Made by a program: the position numbers and the translations under genes
Notes under the pieces: model-generated
Seen by the model: only the letters and a program-made list of their open reading frames with translations
The model's database searches: none
What the model was told of the DNA's origin: nothing
Part shown: positions 8,865 through 20,421 of the stretch, in pieces
Numbering within the stretch: position 1 is the first letter of the stretch
How the letters are laid out: every line of letters begins with the position of its first letter
Origin: Eutreptiella sp. 'Long Island Sound 2002'
Lineage: Eukaryota; Euglenozoa; Euglenophyceae; Eutreptiales; Eutreptiaceae
DNA length: 64,000 nt
Assembly (NCBI GenBank): GCA_964036045.1
Contig: OZ038381.1
Span: 116,581,790 to 116,645,789, forward strand
Direction of reading: 5' to 3'

Positions 8865-11800
8865 TGTCCGGGGCGCTGCCTTGGTCAAGCTCTCAGTGGC
8901 GGTGCCAGGTCACCCGGATCTGCATCCCACCATTTGGGCCCGTGCCATGGAGGCGGTACTGTATTGTGCCCTCGCACCAGATCAAGTCCCCCATGTGGTT
9001 GTTGCGGAAGGGCTGTTGAACTCTCGTGCCCTTTTGGAATTGTCGGTATGCTTCGGGCTGGGGCGGTGCCTGTGGCGGGAGGGAGGATCACAACGATGCC
9101 TGGTCAGGTTGGGCGGGGGTCCGGCCGGGCAGACGCTGGGTTGGGGGGAGAGGCTGGGGCGGGTTTGCAGGGGGTGGGAGGCTGTCATTTTGCCGTCTAC
9201 TCTGGCTTGTTGGGGGCTAGGGGCGGATGTGCCCCTTTTTCTCCGTGCTCGCTTTGGCGGGACTGGAGGTGGTGGGACCGGAGGGGCGTGGACTTGGAAA
9301 AAGGGGTGTGTAACCTGCTGGCCGGGGCCCGGCAGCAGGGGTTCTGGCGGTGTTTGCATGGTCGCCTTCGCGCGGTTTCTTCTGAGGTCGGCGAGTTTCC
9401 ATACTGTCTCTGGGGGGTCCGTGGGCCATGGCAATCCGGGCTGGGCTGTCATCCAAGGGGTGTTGGAGGGGGTAGTTCTTTATGGCCTTTGCCTGCATGA
9501 TCCAGGCCTCCGTGGGTTCTGGTGTGTCTGCACCGCTGGGGGACCCTTGGGCCCAGTACAGCACCGTCTAGAGGGCCTCTCACGGGGCTCCCTGTCAGCG
9601 GGTGGCAGTGGTGGCTTGGAGGAGTCGCTGCCCGCCTCGTGGGGGATCCCGGGGTACATTTCTGGGGTGTAGGCCTGGGCCGCCATGAGGGCCCCGTGTG
9701 CCCAGTGGAGGACCAACCATTGGGCGTCAGCTTTGAGGATGTGAACCGCGGGTCTTTTGGGGGGGTGTTCCAAGGGTGCGTCAAGGGTGTTCCGCGGTGC
9801 GAGGGCTACTTCCATTCTGGAGGGGTGGACGTGCAGGGTGGCCGTGCGGCGGAGAAGTTGATCAATGTGGAGGGGCATGACTGGGTCTTTGGGGCCCTGG
9901 GGTGGTGGGGGCATCGCTGGGATGGTAGGGGGGTCCCAGTGGTGTATGTGGGCGGCGACGGTGTAAAGGGCAGCGGTGATCATGTGCTTGGCTTGTGTCA
10001 CCATGACGATGTGGCGCTCTGTGCGGAAGTCCTTAGGTAGGTGGGCTGTGGGGTGGACGGTGATGTGGGCCAGGGCGCGTTGCTGGGCCATTTTTCCCCC
10101 GTCCGTCGCCTCCGACCGTTTGTCCCCCGCAATGTGTTGGTGACGGTGTTTTTGGTAGGGCGGTCCGAGGGCGAGGGATTCTACCCCGTGTAAGGGAAAT
10201 TGCCTGTTCCCTGCACCTGTCAGGCACGATGTATATGCCCGGGTCCCCTGGCACTGTGCCCAAGTACATGTTGCCCGATATGGTGGGGGGCGGGAGTGGC
10301 TAGCGCAGGAGTGAGGTGCACAGGATGGAGCAGGGCAGGTCGTGGTGCTCACAACAAGAGTGGTCCATGCCCTGTGGGGTGATGTGGACGGCGAAGGGTC
10401 CGACGGCGCGCTGTACTTTATGGGGTTGGATGTCGTTGAGGCGCGCCACCGCCCGTGTATGGGAGCGTCTCTCTCTGATCCGCATGGCGTCCACCCGTGA
10501 TGCCGCAGGGCTCTGGCGGTCTGTGATGATGCCCATGATTGCGCAGTTGTGGGTGGTATCCAACACACTCGTCCAGGGGGCACCTATGCGCGGGATGGTG
10601 TTGTCGTTGTGGAGGAAGCGGACCCTGCGTCTCGCGTCGTGGCGGTGTTGGGCTTCTTGGGCGGGCGTGTGTACACCTGCGTGTTCGGGCTTCTTGTTGG
10701 GGCGGTCTGCCGTGTGAAAAGGGGATGGGCCACGAGGGGGCATGGTGGAGGGCGGGGTGCGGGAGGGCTCCGTGTGCTGCGCATCTGTACAGGGTGGTCG
10801 CGGCGGTCCCTTGCGCCTGTATGGTGTACCGCTCGTGATGTCGGCGATGGGTGATGAGGACGTTGGGGGCTGTCAGTTCATACACTTGGGTGGCCGTGGG
10901 GGAGACGGCGGGTGACGGTGATCTTGGCGGCTTCGTTCTTGCGGGTGGCAGTGTGTGGGATGATGTAGTGGGCCGCCCACTCGTTGTGAACGGCTTCTCC
11001 TGCCGTGTCGAGTTTGGGTGGGGGTTGGAGTTGTTTGGCGCCGGGCGCTTTTCTTGGGCTTTTGCGTGCGGCGCTCCTTTGATTTCGACCAGGTACTGTG
11101 GGCTCCAGGTCTCCGGCGCCCCCACCTGGGCGGCTGCCGCTGTCGCGGCTTGGAAGAGGGCGGTAGTGTTGGGGGTCAGGGAGGGCGTGGCTGGCTAGGG
11201 GGTGAGGGAGTCGTGGTCTTGGTATGTCCACCAAATGGTGTAGCCTCGTTGGGTGTTGCGGTGTTGGGGTTTGGGTCTGGGTTTGCTGGATGGATAGGGT
11301 GGCCTTGATGTCCTCCGCTGCCTGTGGGCTTATAGGCCTGGTGTATGCCCATAACCCTGGGCTGTGTACGCCGTGTGGCTGCTGGGCTATTCTACTCACC
11401 GGTTGGAGGGTGTGATGGGTGCGCGTGAAGCCGAGGTGTTCCTGGAGGAGGTCTCCACGGATGTCCCCCCACCTGTATTGCCTGGTGTGTGTGTGGTCGT
11501 TTGGGGGCGGGGTGGGTGATGACGATGCCTTGCCACTGGGTGGCGCCTGGGTGTACCGTCACCGGTGCTGACGATTCTTGTGGGGGCATGTGGACGCCGT
11601 GGGCAGGGGTCGCTGTTATCGGGTCTGCTTCTGTTGGTGTGATGGTGACATCCCGTTGGAGGGTGAAGAGGAGGTGGTGGCGGTCAGCTCGTAGTGTCCA
11701 GGTGTCGCTGTGTTCGGTGATCCAGTGGAGGTGGATGGCTTAGAGTCCCCGTGTGATTTCGTACCACGGGAGAATGCCGTTGTGGACCGCCCATTCCCGT

Positions 11801-12680
11801 GGTAGGTTTCAATACCCGTTGCGGTCCCGGGTGGTGCAGTGCTGCGGGGGGAGCAACATCCTGGTGATGGAATGTGTGAGGGGCTCCTGGTGGGAGCGTT
11901 TTTGTGTGGCTGGTGGGGGCGGAGGTTGGGACATCTCGTCGTTTGGTCCCTGCGGGGCCTTTGCTTTTTGCAGTCCTGCGCTGATAGTGGCAAAAATGTT
12001 GTGGAGGGTGGGCGAAGTGGGGGGCTGTGGTGCTGGATCCCTGCAGGTGAGGTGGTAACCCGATGGGTTCTCGGGGTCTTGCTATATGGTGATGGTGGTT
12101 GTGGCGTTGTCCTCAGGCGTCCACCGCTGGGGGTTCTGTTGCAGGGGGTGGAGGCTGATGGTGTGGTGATGTTTCGAGCTGTGGAAAGCAACGAGGGCGT
12201 GGAGACCGTGCCGGGTGTCCCCAGGTGGGCGGGGGTAGGTTGAGGCTGCTGCTTCCGGGAAGGTGTCCATGGTGCCGTAATTGTCCTCCGGGAGAATGTC
12301 GTTTTCTTGGCCCCACTCGTTGTCGCCCTCTTTCTCTTGCCTCCACCCCTGGAGGGTCGCGTGGGTTGCTGGGAGTTCTTGGAGGACGTGTTGGTAGTAC
12401 TGCTCGGTGTCCATAGGTTGGGCTAGGGTGCCGGCTAGCGCGGTGTAGATGTCTCTGGGTGGAGGGAGCGGTGGGCACGTGGTGGTGCGGTCAGATCCCT
12501 TGTGCTGCTGCTCCTCCTGGTGGTCTTCGGTGTCGTCTAGGGATATGGGGCGGGGCTGCATGTGGTGGTTGGCCTCCTGCGGGCGTGTGGGCGTGGGGTG
12601 AGGTCTGCCAGTAGGTGTTAGATGGCAAGGAGGACGTCGTAGTCGTCGTCCCACAGGCAGTGGGCTCCAGCGCACATCCT
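8865..12680 (-). mobile_element. Copy B: diverged, truncated relative of the non-LTR element
   Basis: Minus-strand fragments in several frames match ORF1 of copy C in the same order. One at 12,082-12,260 (containing LVAFHSSKHHHTISLHPLQ) matches C near 33,240. One at 11,300-11,390 (GLWAYTRPISPQAAEDIKA) matches C near 34,065. One at 10,860-10,950 (VYELTAPNVLITHRR) matches C near 34,530. One at 10,390-10,420 (VQRAVGPFAVHITPQ) matches C near 34,990. Then 10,269 (MYLGTVPGDPGIYIVP), 9,700-10,000 and 8,870-9,450 match C 46,610-47,920. The frame changes many times and stops are present, so this is a pseudogene. Similarity is clearly lower than between A and C, so B is an older subfamily. Its ORF1 is not interrupted where copy C carries LTR element 2. 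Confidence 0.72.
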
Positions 12681-12829
12681 GTTTGGGGAAGCGGGAGGGT
12701 GGTGTGGTTCCTGTGTGGCGGCGCGGTGTACGGTAGGGCGGGCGGTGCGTGTGGGTGGTGGCGTGCCCGCTCTACTGTGTCCCGCGACCCCTGGTCCACA
12801 TAGCGCCACCCGTACACACAGCACCACAC
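12681..12829. other. Head-to-head junction of copies B and C
   Basis: The 5' end of copy B (minus) faces the 65-bp array of the plus-strand copy across about 150 bp. The segment holds no recognisable gene. A short frame ending in an acidic run (minus strand, about 12,615-12,680) may be the N-terminal edge of the B ORF1. Confidence 0.45.
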
Positions 12830-13340
12830 GCAGAGCGTGCACACCGGTGAACAGGAGCAAGGAGGCCCAGCACACCGTACACACAACACCACACACAGAG
12901 CGTGCACACCGGTGAACAGGAGCCAGGAGGCCCAGGACACCGTACACACAACACCACACGCGGAGCGTGCACACCGGTGAACAGGAGCCAGGAGGCCCAG
13001 GACACCGTACACGCAACACCACGCACAGAGCGTGCACACCGGTGAACAGGAGTCAGGAGGCCCAGGACACCGTACACACAACACCACATGCAGAGCCTGC
13101 ACACCGCTGAACAGGGGCCAGGAGGCCCAGGACACCGTACACGCACCACCACACACAGAGCGTGCACAACGGTGAACAGGAGCCAGGGGGCCCAGGACAC
13201 CGTACACACAACACCACACACAGAGCGTGCACACCGGTGAACAGGAGCCAAGCGGCCCAGGACACCACACACGCAACACCACACACAGGGCATGCACGCT
13301 GGTGAACAGGGGCCAGGAGGCCCAGGACACTGTACATGCG
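12830..13340 (+). repeat. 65-bp tandem array, plus-strand copy (8 units)
   Basis: ACACCGGTGA and close variants recur at 12,841, 12,906, 12,971, 13,036, 13,101, 13,166, 13,231 and 13,296, exactly 65 bp apart. It is the reverse complement of the array at 5,759-7,870. The same order as in copy A follows it: spacer, 64-bp array, leader. Confidence 0.93.
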
Positions 13341-13849
13341 GCACGGCACACCACACGAGCGACCCGCCCCCAAAACAAACCCAGCCCACGCCCCCCTGCA
13401 GGAAAGAAACACCATGTCAGACCACAAAGACCAACCGTCCAGCCAAGGCCAACCCAGCGGGTACAAAGAGGGTAGGCAGGCAGGGCAGGCCGGCGAAGGG
13501 GGACAGAGGGACAAGGCGGGGAATGCGAGAGGAGAGGAACCAAACCCTCCCCCCCCAACGTACACAAAACCCAATGCCGCGCACCGGGCCGCAGCCAGGC
13601 GCCAACAGGGCCCGCCATGGAGCCAAACGGGCCAACCAGAGAGAGGGTGTGTCCCCGCACCTGCGCAACAGCAGGCCCGGGCAAGGAGCGCGCGCCACAC
13701 GCAGGCCAGGCAGGGCACACGCGCGACACCGCACGCCAGCACGCACCACGGCAAAAAACACGACACCAACAAGGCAAACACCCACGCCCGACGACGAACG
13801 AGCCGCCAAGAACAAGTCCAAGCCCCGCAGTCCCCACAGCGCAACAGCC
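13341..13849 (+). other. Spacer between arrays, plus-strand copy
   Basis: This is the reverse-complement match of 5,256-5,758, for example CGACGACGAACGAGCCGCC near 13,790 against the same segment inverted near 5,290. It is C/A-rich and stop-poor, with no recognisable protein. Confidence 0.7.
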
Positions 13850-14240
13850 GCCGTCCGGATGGACGTGTGTGCGCCCGCCAGGGTACCCAACCCCTGCCGG
13901 CTACGAAACAGCCGCCGTCCGGACGGACGTGTGTGCGCCCGGCAGTGAACCCAGCCCCTGCCGGCTACGAACCAGCCGCCGTCCGGATGGACGTGTGTGC
14001 GCCCAGCAGTGAACCCAGCCCCTGCCGGCTACGAAACAGCCGCCGTCCGGATGGACGTGTGTGCGCCCTGCAGTGAACCCAGCCCTTGCCGGCTATGAGA
14101 CAGCCGCCGTCCGGACGGACACGTGCGCGCCTGGCAGTGAACCCAGCGCCTGCCGGCTACGAAACAGCCGCCGTCCGGAGGAACGTGTGTGCGCCCGGCA
14201 GTGAACCCAGCCCCTGCCGGCTACAGAACAGCCGCAATCC
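13850..14240 (+). repeat. 64-bp tandem array, plus-strand copy (about 6 units)
   Basis: GTGAACCCAGC recurs at about 13,945, 14,009, 14,073, 14,137 and 14,201, a 64-bp period. Each unit carries GCCGTCCGGAYGGACGTGTG. It is the inverted counterpart of 4,900-5,255. Confidence 0.9.
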
Positions 14241-14861
14241 GGAGGGACGCATGAGCACCCGGCGGGCACGCATTGCCTGCCGGACGGGCTACCGGACCAC
14301 GGGGCCCGCGCCACCCGGAGGGGTGAGTGCTCAGTTATCGCAAACCACACGCCCAACGGTACCACACCAAACACCACCCGCAATGACACACCATCACCAC
14401 CACCATACACGCCCACCCGCCACCACACACCCAAGGCCCATCATCAGGGCCGCCCACCGACACCACAACCACCAAGCAGTCCAGCTACAACCACCACCAC
14501 CACCGAGCCCACACCGGCCCGACCACACCCGCCACCAGCCGGCCACACACGTCACAGAACCCACTATCACGCCCGACCACACCGCGCAGGCGACGCACCC
14601 ACATCCAGCACCCAACCCCAAGCACCCACACCGGCACCATCCACGCAGAGCATACACCAGCCACGCACCATCAGACAACACAAGCTGCGCACCAAGTACA
14701 CGTACAGTCGCACACCCGCACCCGACCACGCCCACCAAGCGCCCAGCGCAGGGACCCCCACCACCACTGCCACACACAACGGCACAAACCGCACACAGGC
14801 AGCCACCCAACGCCGGCATCAACTCCACGGGCAGGAAGGCGGACAAACCGCCGCTATCAAT
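14241..14861 (+). other. Leader fragment left of LTR element 1
   Basis: The sequence matches the reverse complement of copy A from about 4,920 down to about 4,145, starting with GAGCACCCGGCGGGCACG and ending with ACTCCACGGGCAGGAAGGCGG. It stops abruptly at the TG of the LTR at 14,862. No gene is present. Confidence 0.65.
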
Positions 14862-17218
14862 TGAAGCCGGTTCAGACCCCCGTGGCCATCTTGGGGTCAC
14901 TTGGGGTGTGTATCTATGTGCCGGCAAGCCGCCATTGGCTGATATCATACTCTCCCATCCACCTGACCTAACCCGATGTGATAGTGTGATAGATTTGGCC
15001 ATTCCGGCCATGAGCGGCCATATTCAGTACCAAGGCACCGCCAGCGGAGATTTATATATCGGAATATCAGGAATCAACAGGGTTTTTTTATCATAATGTT
15101 TCCGTAAATTTTCAGCCTTCTGCTCTGATGGTCAATGTATCGGCGACTGTCAGTTGGCTCGCGATTTTGCGGTAACCGAATGGTTAACTGTTATTTACAG
15201 ATATTTTGGCGGAGACCCCGATGAAGGGTCAGATTTCATCAGTAAAGGGTTCGTTGCTTCCGCAATTTTCATATTATACACTCGCAAAATTAATCTGATT
15301 TTTTCAGACTTTCAGAATCGGATTTTCGACTTCGACATCGCCGCACTTGACATGACGAATCTCCAGTGGTCCGACATTTTTCCCCGATCAGGAATCAGCC
15401 TTCCTTTTGTTATGCCCTTTATTTGTCTTGGAGATATAGTCGAAACAAAAGTGATTCGTGAGACCACTTTGAAAGGTCATATCTCCGGCTCACGGCGAGG
15501 TATAACAATTTCAAGAATTGGGTTGGGACTGCCTTGGTCTCAACTTAATTTAGAAAGCATCAAACGCCTCTAGTGTGTACACATGCTGCATATAGCAAGA
15601 GATAATGGTCAAGAGGGTAGAAAGTGATATATAACTCTTGGACCGTGCAACCGAATATTTTATTGCGACTTTCGAGTGTACCGCATATATGTTGGGGTTG
15701 CATAGCAACTTTTTTTGGGTTCCTACGTATTTTTAACGTGAAGTTATGTCCATGGAGGGGCATGGCATATCATGGTGGGAGCCACTTTTGAGGGTATGTG
15801 TTATATGCAGGGTTTATGTCTTGATATGCTCACGCCCATGTTATATATCTTCGTGTGGCCGAGGAGATGGGGAACCACACGTGACAAGGGCTTTGCCAAT
15901 GTCCCAATTGTGGGATTTCAAAGCGCTAGACTAAGTCTACCGCGTATGTATTGCTCATGGTATGTTTGGCAAGGAGATCCATGAGTGCACTCCCATTTTC
16001 ATTGGGCATGTAGATATGAGTGGCGAAGGTATCTCCATGCGCCCGATTGGGGATCCAGGTGGGGGAATTGTTCGCAAATGGTTCCAAACATTGGTATATT
16101 GAACCATGCGCGGATATCATGGGTGAGCATAGAGATATACTATCATGACAACTTTGTATTTGGACATTTGTTCATGTTTTTGACCTCATTTTAAGCTCGT
16201 TTTTGTGTTTGATGTGCTCAACTAGTCGGCTAACAGTAAAGTGCCTAGAGATCCGTGAACTATGGTATGTTGCCTATATGCTGGCATATGCTTCGGTGTT
16301 GCACCTCACCATATGCCGGATCACGTGGTCACTTTGGCTTGGCACACGAGGCCTCGGAAACATTAGGTCTCAAATTCATGAGTTGACTTGTGAAGCATGT
16401 CATGTACATAACTGGAGGGGTTTCGGAGGCAATGATGGGATATTCTTGGGCATGAATCTTTGGTCTATATCACCCTTGTATACTACTTTCCGGTTTGACA
16501 CATGCATGGAGCATTTGGATATTTGCCGTATGCATTTTTGAGTATATAACTGACTTTTGGGCATAATGGTGTGGGTTGCCTGATTTTGCCATGTTGTGAG
16601 GTCATCTTCATGGGGCAGCCCACCAAGCCCATTCGACTCCAAGTCCAACCAAGGTTATGTCAGGGTAGGGCATGGTCCTGAGTGCCACTCTAGGCCATGA
16701 CACGCCCCCTCCCTCATTGGGCTAGGATTTAGAGGCTTGAGAGTGAACACAGTTTTCGGGTTTGTGTAGTGACTTTTGACACATGGCATTTAGCCATCCT
16801 ATTTGACTGGGTTCAGGGCATCATGTTGGCGAGTCAAGGGAAGGTCTTGAGTCCAGGGAATGAGGGGTTTATGGCTGTGAATGTGTATGTTTACCTCTTT
16901 TCCCAACTTGGCTTTATTTGTGTTCATATGCCAATTTCAGGGCTTTCTTCCTTGGTGCAATTCTTGTACATGCCCGCCACCGTGAGACAACCGGTGTGCT
17001 GAACGGAAGCCCGCAGTTCGGATTTGGACTGGATTGTGGATTGGGTTATTGCTGTATTTGTGGGATCTGGTTGCTGTTCAGGGTTGAAGGAGGATTTTAT
17101 TTTCTATATTTTTGGATTTTGGACCCTGGAATTTGAGGAATGCAATCACTGATCCGAAGTAAATCAGCAGGGGTAACAGGCGGAAGGGGCACAGCGGGGG
17201 CCGGTCCTGGTAGGGACC
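14862..17218 (+). repeat. 5' LTR of element 1
   Basis: It begins TGAAGCCGGTTC and ends GGTAGGGACC. It is AT-rich compared with the surrounding DNA. The right edge is set where the two LTR copies stop matching. The end does not read CA, so the true terminus may be a few bases away. A 139-codon open frame at 15,154-15,573 is also present in the other LTR, but 8 of the 11 substitutions between the two are amino-acid changing, as expected without selection. I see no other gene in it. Divergence over that 420-bp segment is 11 substitutions, about 2.6 per cent. Confidence 0.92.
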
Positions 17219-17225
17219 TTCGTGA

Positions 17226-17237
17226 TGGTAGCAGAGG
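17226..17237 (+). other. Primer-binding site, initiator-Met tRNA type
   Basis: TGGTAGCAGAGG is the reverse complement of the CCTCTGCTACCA 3' end typical of eukaryotic initiator Met tRNA. It lies 7 nt after the last base shared by the two LTRs. The position and match support priming of minus-strand DNA by initiator tRNA. Confidence 0.85.
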
Positions 17238-17613
17238 CGTACCTGCTGCCCCTACCTACCGCCGACCCGGGGACTTGGGCCCCTATGAGCCCTGCCCAAG
17301 TACGCCACGGGTGCGTATCGTAGACTCGGTGGAGACCACGCCGGAGATTGGAGCCAGGGAAGAGCCGAGATGCTCAAGAGCATGGCGAACTCCAGAAGTT
17401 GAAGCCTGAAGAGAAGTACGACATTCGGGAAGAGAAGGACTTGACATGGAGGACCTGGCCTCCATGTGCGAGCGTCGCTGCTGAAAGGCATGCAACCTCC
17501 GCTCCGCCGCGGAGGACTGTGAGGAGGCCTGCCATTCAGGCAGCAGTGGAGGACGGGCCCGGCGCTACCGGAAGCGCGGGTTACCTAAGCCCGCGGCAGG
17601 GGACGCCGGGGCT

Positions 17614-20256
17614 ATGGATACGGACCCCAGCCCGGTCAGGCTGTGGGACTCCGAGGGGCACTCCGAGGGCTATCGGACAGCCTATGAGCAACCTTCGGAG
17701 TCGGAGGAGACGGCCAGGCCGCCCACAAGGGCAAACACGGCTCCAGAACCCAGCCTGGAGCATGACGCCGTGGCGTTGGAGAGGCCCGCCAGAGCCAGAA
17801 CTGCGCCTGTGGCCCGGCACACGGAGCCAACGCGGGATATCATGGGCGACACACCCATGGCGGAGGAGTCCGAGGCGCCGGGAACCGCGGGATGCGCCAG
17901 ATGGGGTGGAAAGCAAGCTGAGTGCCACTGCGAGCACGTGTCCTTCCTCATGGGCAAGTACCCAAAGATGGGGATGGACGCCATCCTGCACCGCCTCGAC
18001 AGCCTGGACAACGCGAAGGACGGCCTAGAGGAGGACGTCGCCAGGGTCCTGGATGACCAGTCAGCTGCGGAGAAAGACATAGAAGAGCTGCGAGCGGAAC
18101 GGGACCGGTACCGGGTGAATCTGGAGCTGGCCCTGGAGAAGCAGCAGCGAGTGGTGGACAGCCTCCTCCACCTGGTGGAGGACATGTCGGGACGCCTGAA
18201 AAGGCTAGGGGAGCTACAGCCCCTCGCCTCGGGTCCGGAGCTCCCGGCAAAGCCGGCAGCGGCAGAGCTGGTGGAGCGGGTTAAGACCCTCCGGAGCGCC
18301 ATGGATAAACCCATGGGCGGTCCTGCAGAGGCACCCTACGCGCTTCCGCGTGTTGACCCGGGTGCGCTGCCGTTTGTTCCCATGTTCAGCGAATCCACAA
18401 TGCTCGGGGAACACACGGCACCGGCTGGGTCCATGCGGGAAGGGGACGTAACCACGGACCCGAGGAGCCTGACGATACAGATGTCCCATGCCGCCCAGGG
18501 TCTACCGATCACTACGACTGCCCATGCAGTTTATGCGGAAGAGGAGATCCAGAGCCAGAACATGCAGGGGCGAACCATGGGAAGCGCCGAGGGACATGGT
18601 CGAGGTCATCCAGGCGGAAACCTGTGGGCGAAGGACCCCAATACGGGGATATGGACGGCCGATGGAGCAAGTCCTTCCCGCATTCCAAACCCCACGGGTT
18701 CAGGCCCAACTGGACCGCACTACATGGAGGAGAGGGATGTACGGGGAGTGTACTCACACCCCCCGGCCACAGGTGGTATTCGTCTCGGTGGAGTGGTGGC
18801 TGGGGACGTCGGAGACGCCATCAGGATTGACGACGTCAGGGGAATCAAAATCCCCTACTATGATGGCAACCCCTCCAACCTGGACGACTTCATCCTGGAT
18901 TGGGAGGACTTCGCCGAGGAGGTCGTCGGCGAGAGGCGGGGAGCGCCGCGGGAAAAGTGGGTATGTCGGACATTCCCACACCGGCTGGCGCAGGACCTGA
19001 AGGAGGAGCTGCGGGATCAGATCCGGGAAGGATTGATCCATACGGAGCAGGCCTGCCTCCAGTGGTTGGAGGATGAGGAGCGGGTGGACGCTCCGAACCA
19101 GAAGCTGGAGGACTTGTGGTCCATCCCGCTGCAGCTGGACCGCGGTGAGTTGCGGGTCCGGGGGTGGAACCGGTACCTGCGGAAGTACCGACGGTGCCTC
19201 AAGCTAGTGGAGGACTGAAACGAGTCCAGCGAGATCCGCCACTTGCTGAAGGACGTCCTCCCCGGCCACTGGAAGAGGAGAGTGGAGGACGAGGAAAAGA
19301 AGAGAGCGAAGAAGCGCGTGGCGGTGAGGATCATGGCGGCGGAGGATACCCATGCGGGTATCATGCAGTTCTTCAGGAGGAACCTGGGCGAGCCCAACCG
19401 GATGGTGGGACTGAAGAACGCCGTGTACGTTGAGGTATTTGGAGACTCCATGGGGCAAAGGTTGCTGCGCCTCACCAACGTGGAGTGGAGGCGCGGGCAG
19501 CCGCTGAGGATGCAGGTCATCTTCGCCCGCATGAGCTTGGACGAGATCGTGAAGTACATCACGGTGGAGTTGAAGCTCAATGCGAAGAACGAGGCCCACG
19601 TGCAGGATCGACATGGTCATGGACAACGAGGCCACCAAGGAGACCGCCATCATCAGGAGATCCAGGAGGACACGGCCAACTCCGCGGGGAATGGTAGTGG
19701 AAGTGGCCAAGACCACTGGACCTGGTCCCGGGAGGATCACGAGGAGGCTCATTTCTTCGCGTTTGTGGCGCACAACGTGAGGGAGCATGGGCAGGATCGG
19801 TCCAGATGGAGCCGGATGGGACCCAAGAAGGGCAATGAGCCCAGATGGATCAGGAACCCACCGCTCTCGTTCAGGGAGTACAGGTCTCAGCACCACGGGT
19901 GCTGGGTCTGTTATGGCAAGGGAAACAACCATGCACACGACCACCGTCAGTGCAAGGTGTATGAGGCGGACAAGAAGGCCTACTTCGCCGCCCACCCCGA
20001 GAAGAAGCCCAAGGAGCAGCGGATTTCCGATTGGAAGGCGAAGGGCGGAGACGGGGGAAAAGGCCAAGGCAAAGGCCAAGGAAAAGGCGGAGGAAGAGGC
20101 TATGGTGGTGGACCTGGCCAAGACCGACGAGTGAGGTCGATCGATGAGGTTGCTGAGGACATGTTGAGGACGTTGGAGGAACTCAAAGCCCAGCAACGTG
20201 GTGGACAAAGTCCTGGCGGATCGCAGCCAGAAGGGGCTGCGGGAAGCCAAGTCTAG
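17614..20256 (+). pseudogene. gag: gag of LTR element 1, with in-frame TGA
   Basis: The frame starts at ATG 17,614 and runs to TAG at 20,254, broken by TGA at 19,216. The N-terminal region is low-complexity. Residues about 125-205 form a likely coiled coil (heptad-like, rich in Glu, Leu and Arg). The capsid-like retrotransposon gag core (KIPYYDGNPSNLDDFILDWE) lies near 18,850-19,320, just before and across the stop. A zinc knuckle near 19,900-19,955 has the spacing C-X2-C-X8-H-X4-C, four residues longer than the usual CCHC knuckle. A Gly/Lys-rich tail follows. The frame is the same as that of pol, so gag and pol were probably one frame. It would package element RNA into particles; here it is defective. 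Confidence 0.88.
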
Positions 20257-20421
20257 AGGAGCCCCCACGGGAGTGGGACCTCGGAGGTCTCTCCTCCGAA
20301 AGTCAGTGGAATCCCAGAGAAAGCGAAGGCACATCGGGTGCCGAAGAAGGCTCCAGAAGAGCCAAAACCACTGACTTTCGCCACTCCAAACCCCTGAAGC
20401 GCCCTGCCAAGGGAAGTTTAT
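20257..20421 (+). other. gag-pol linker with second in-frame stop
   Basis: The frame of gag continues after TAG 20,254, reads about 45 codons of Pro/Lys-rich linker, meets TGA at 20,395-20,397 and runs on into protease. No separate gene is needed to explain it. A gag-pol boundary with programmed readthrough cannot be excluded from one copy. Confidence 0.5.

Noticed and set aside
15154-15573. 139-codon frame present in both LTRs of element 1 (also 26,006-26,425)
   Set aside because: Comparison of the two copies gives 11 substitutions, of which 8 change the residue and 3 are silent. That is near the neutral expectation, so shared openness reflects recent LTR copying rather than selection.
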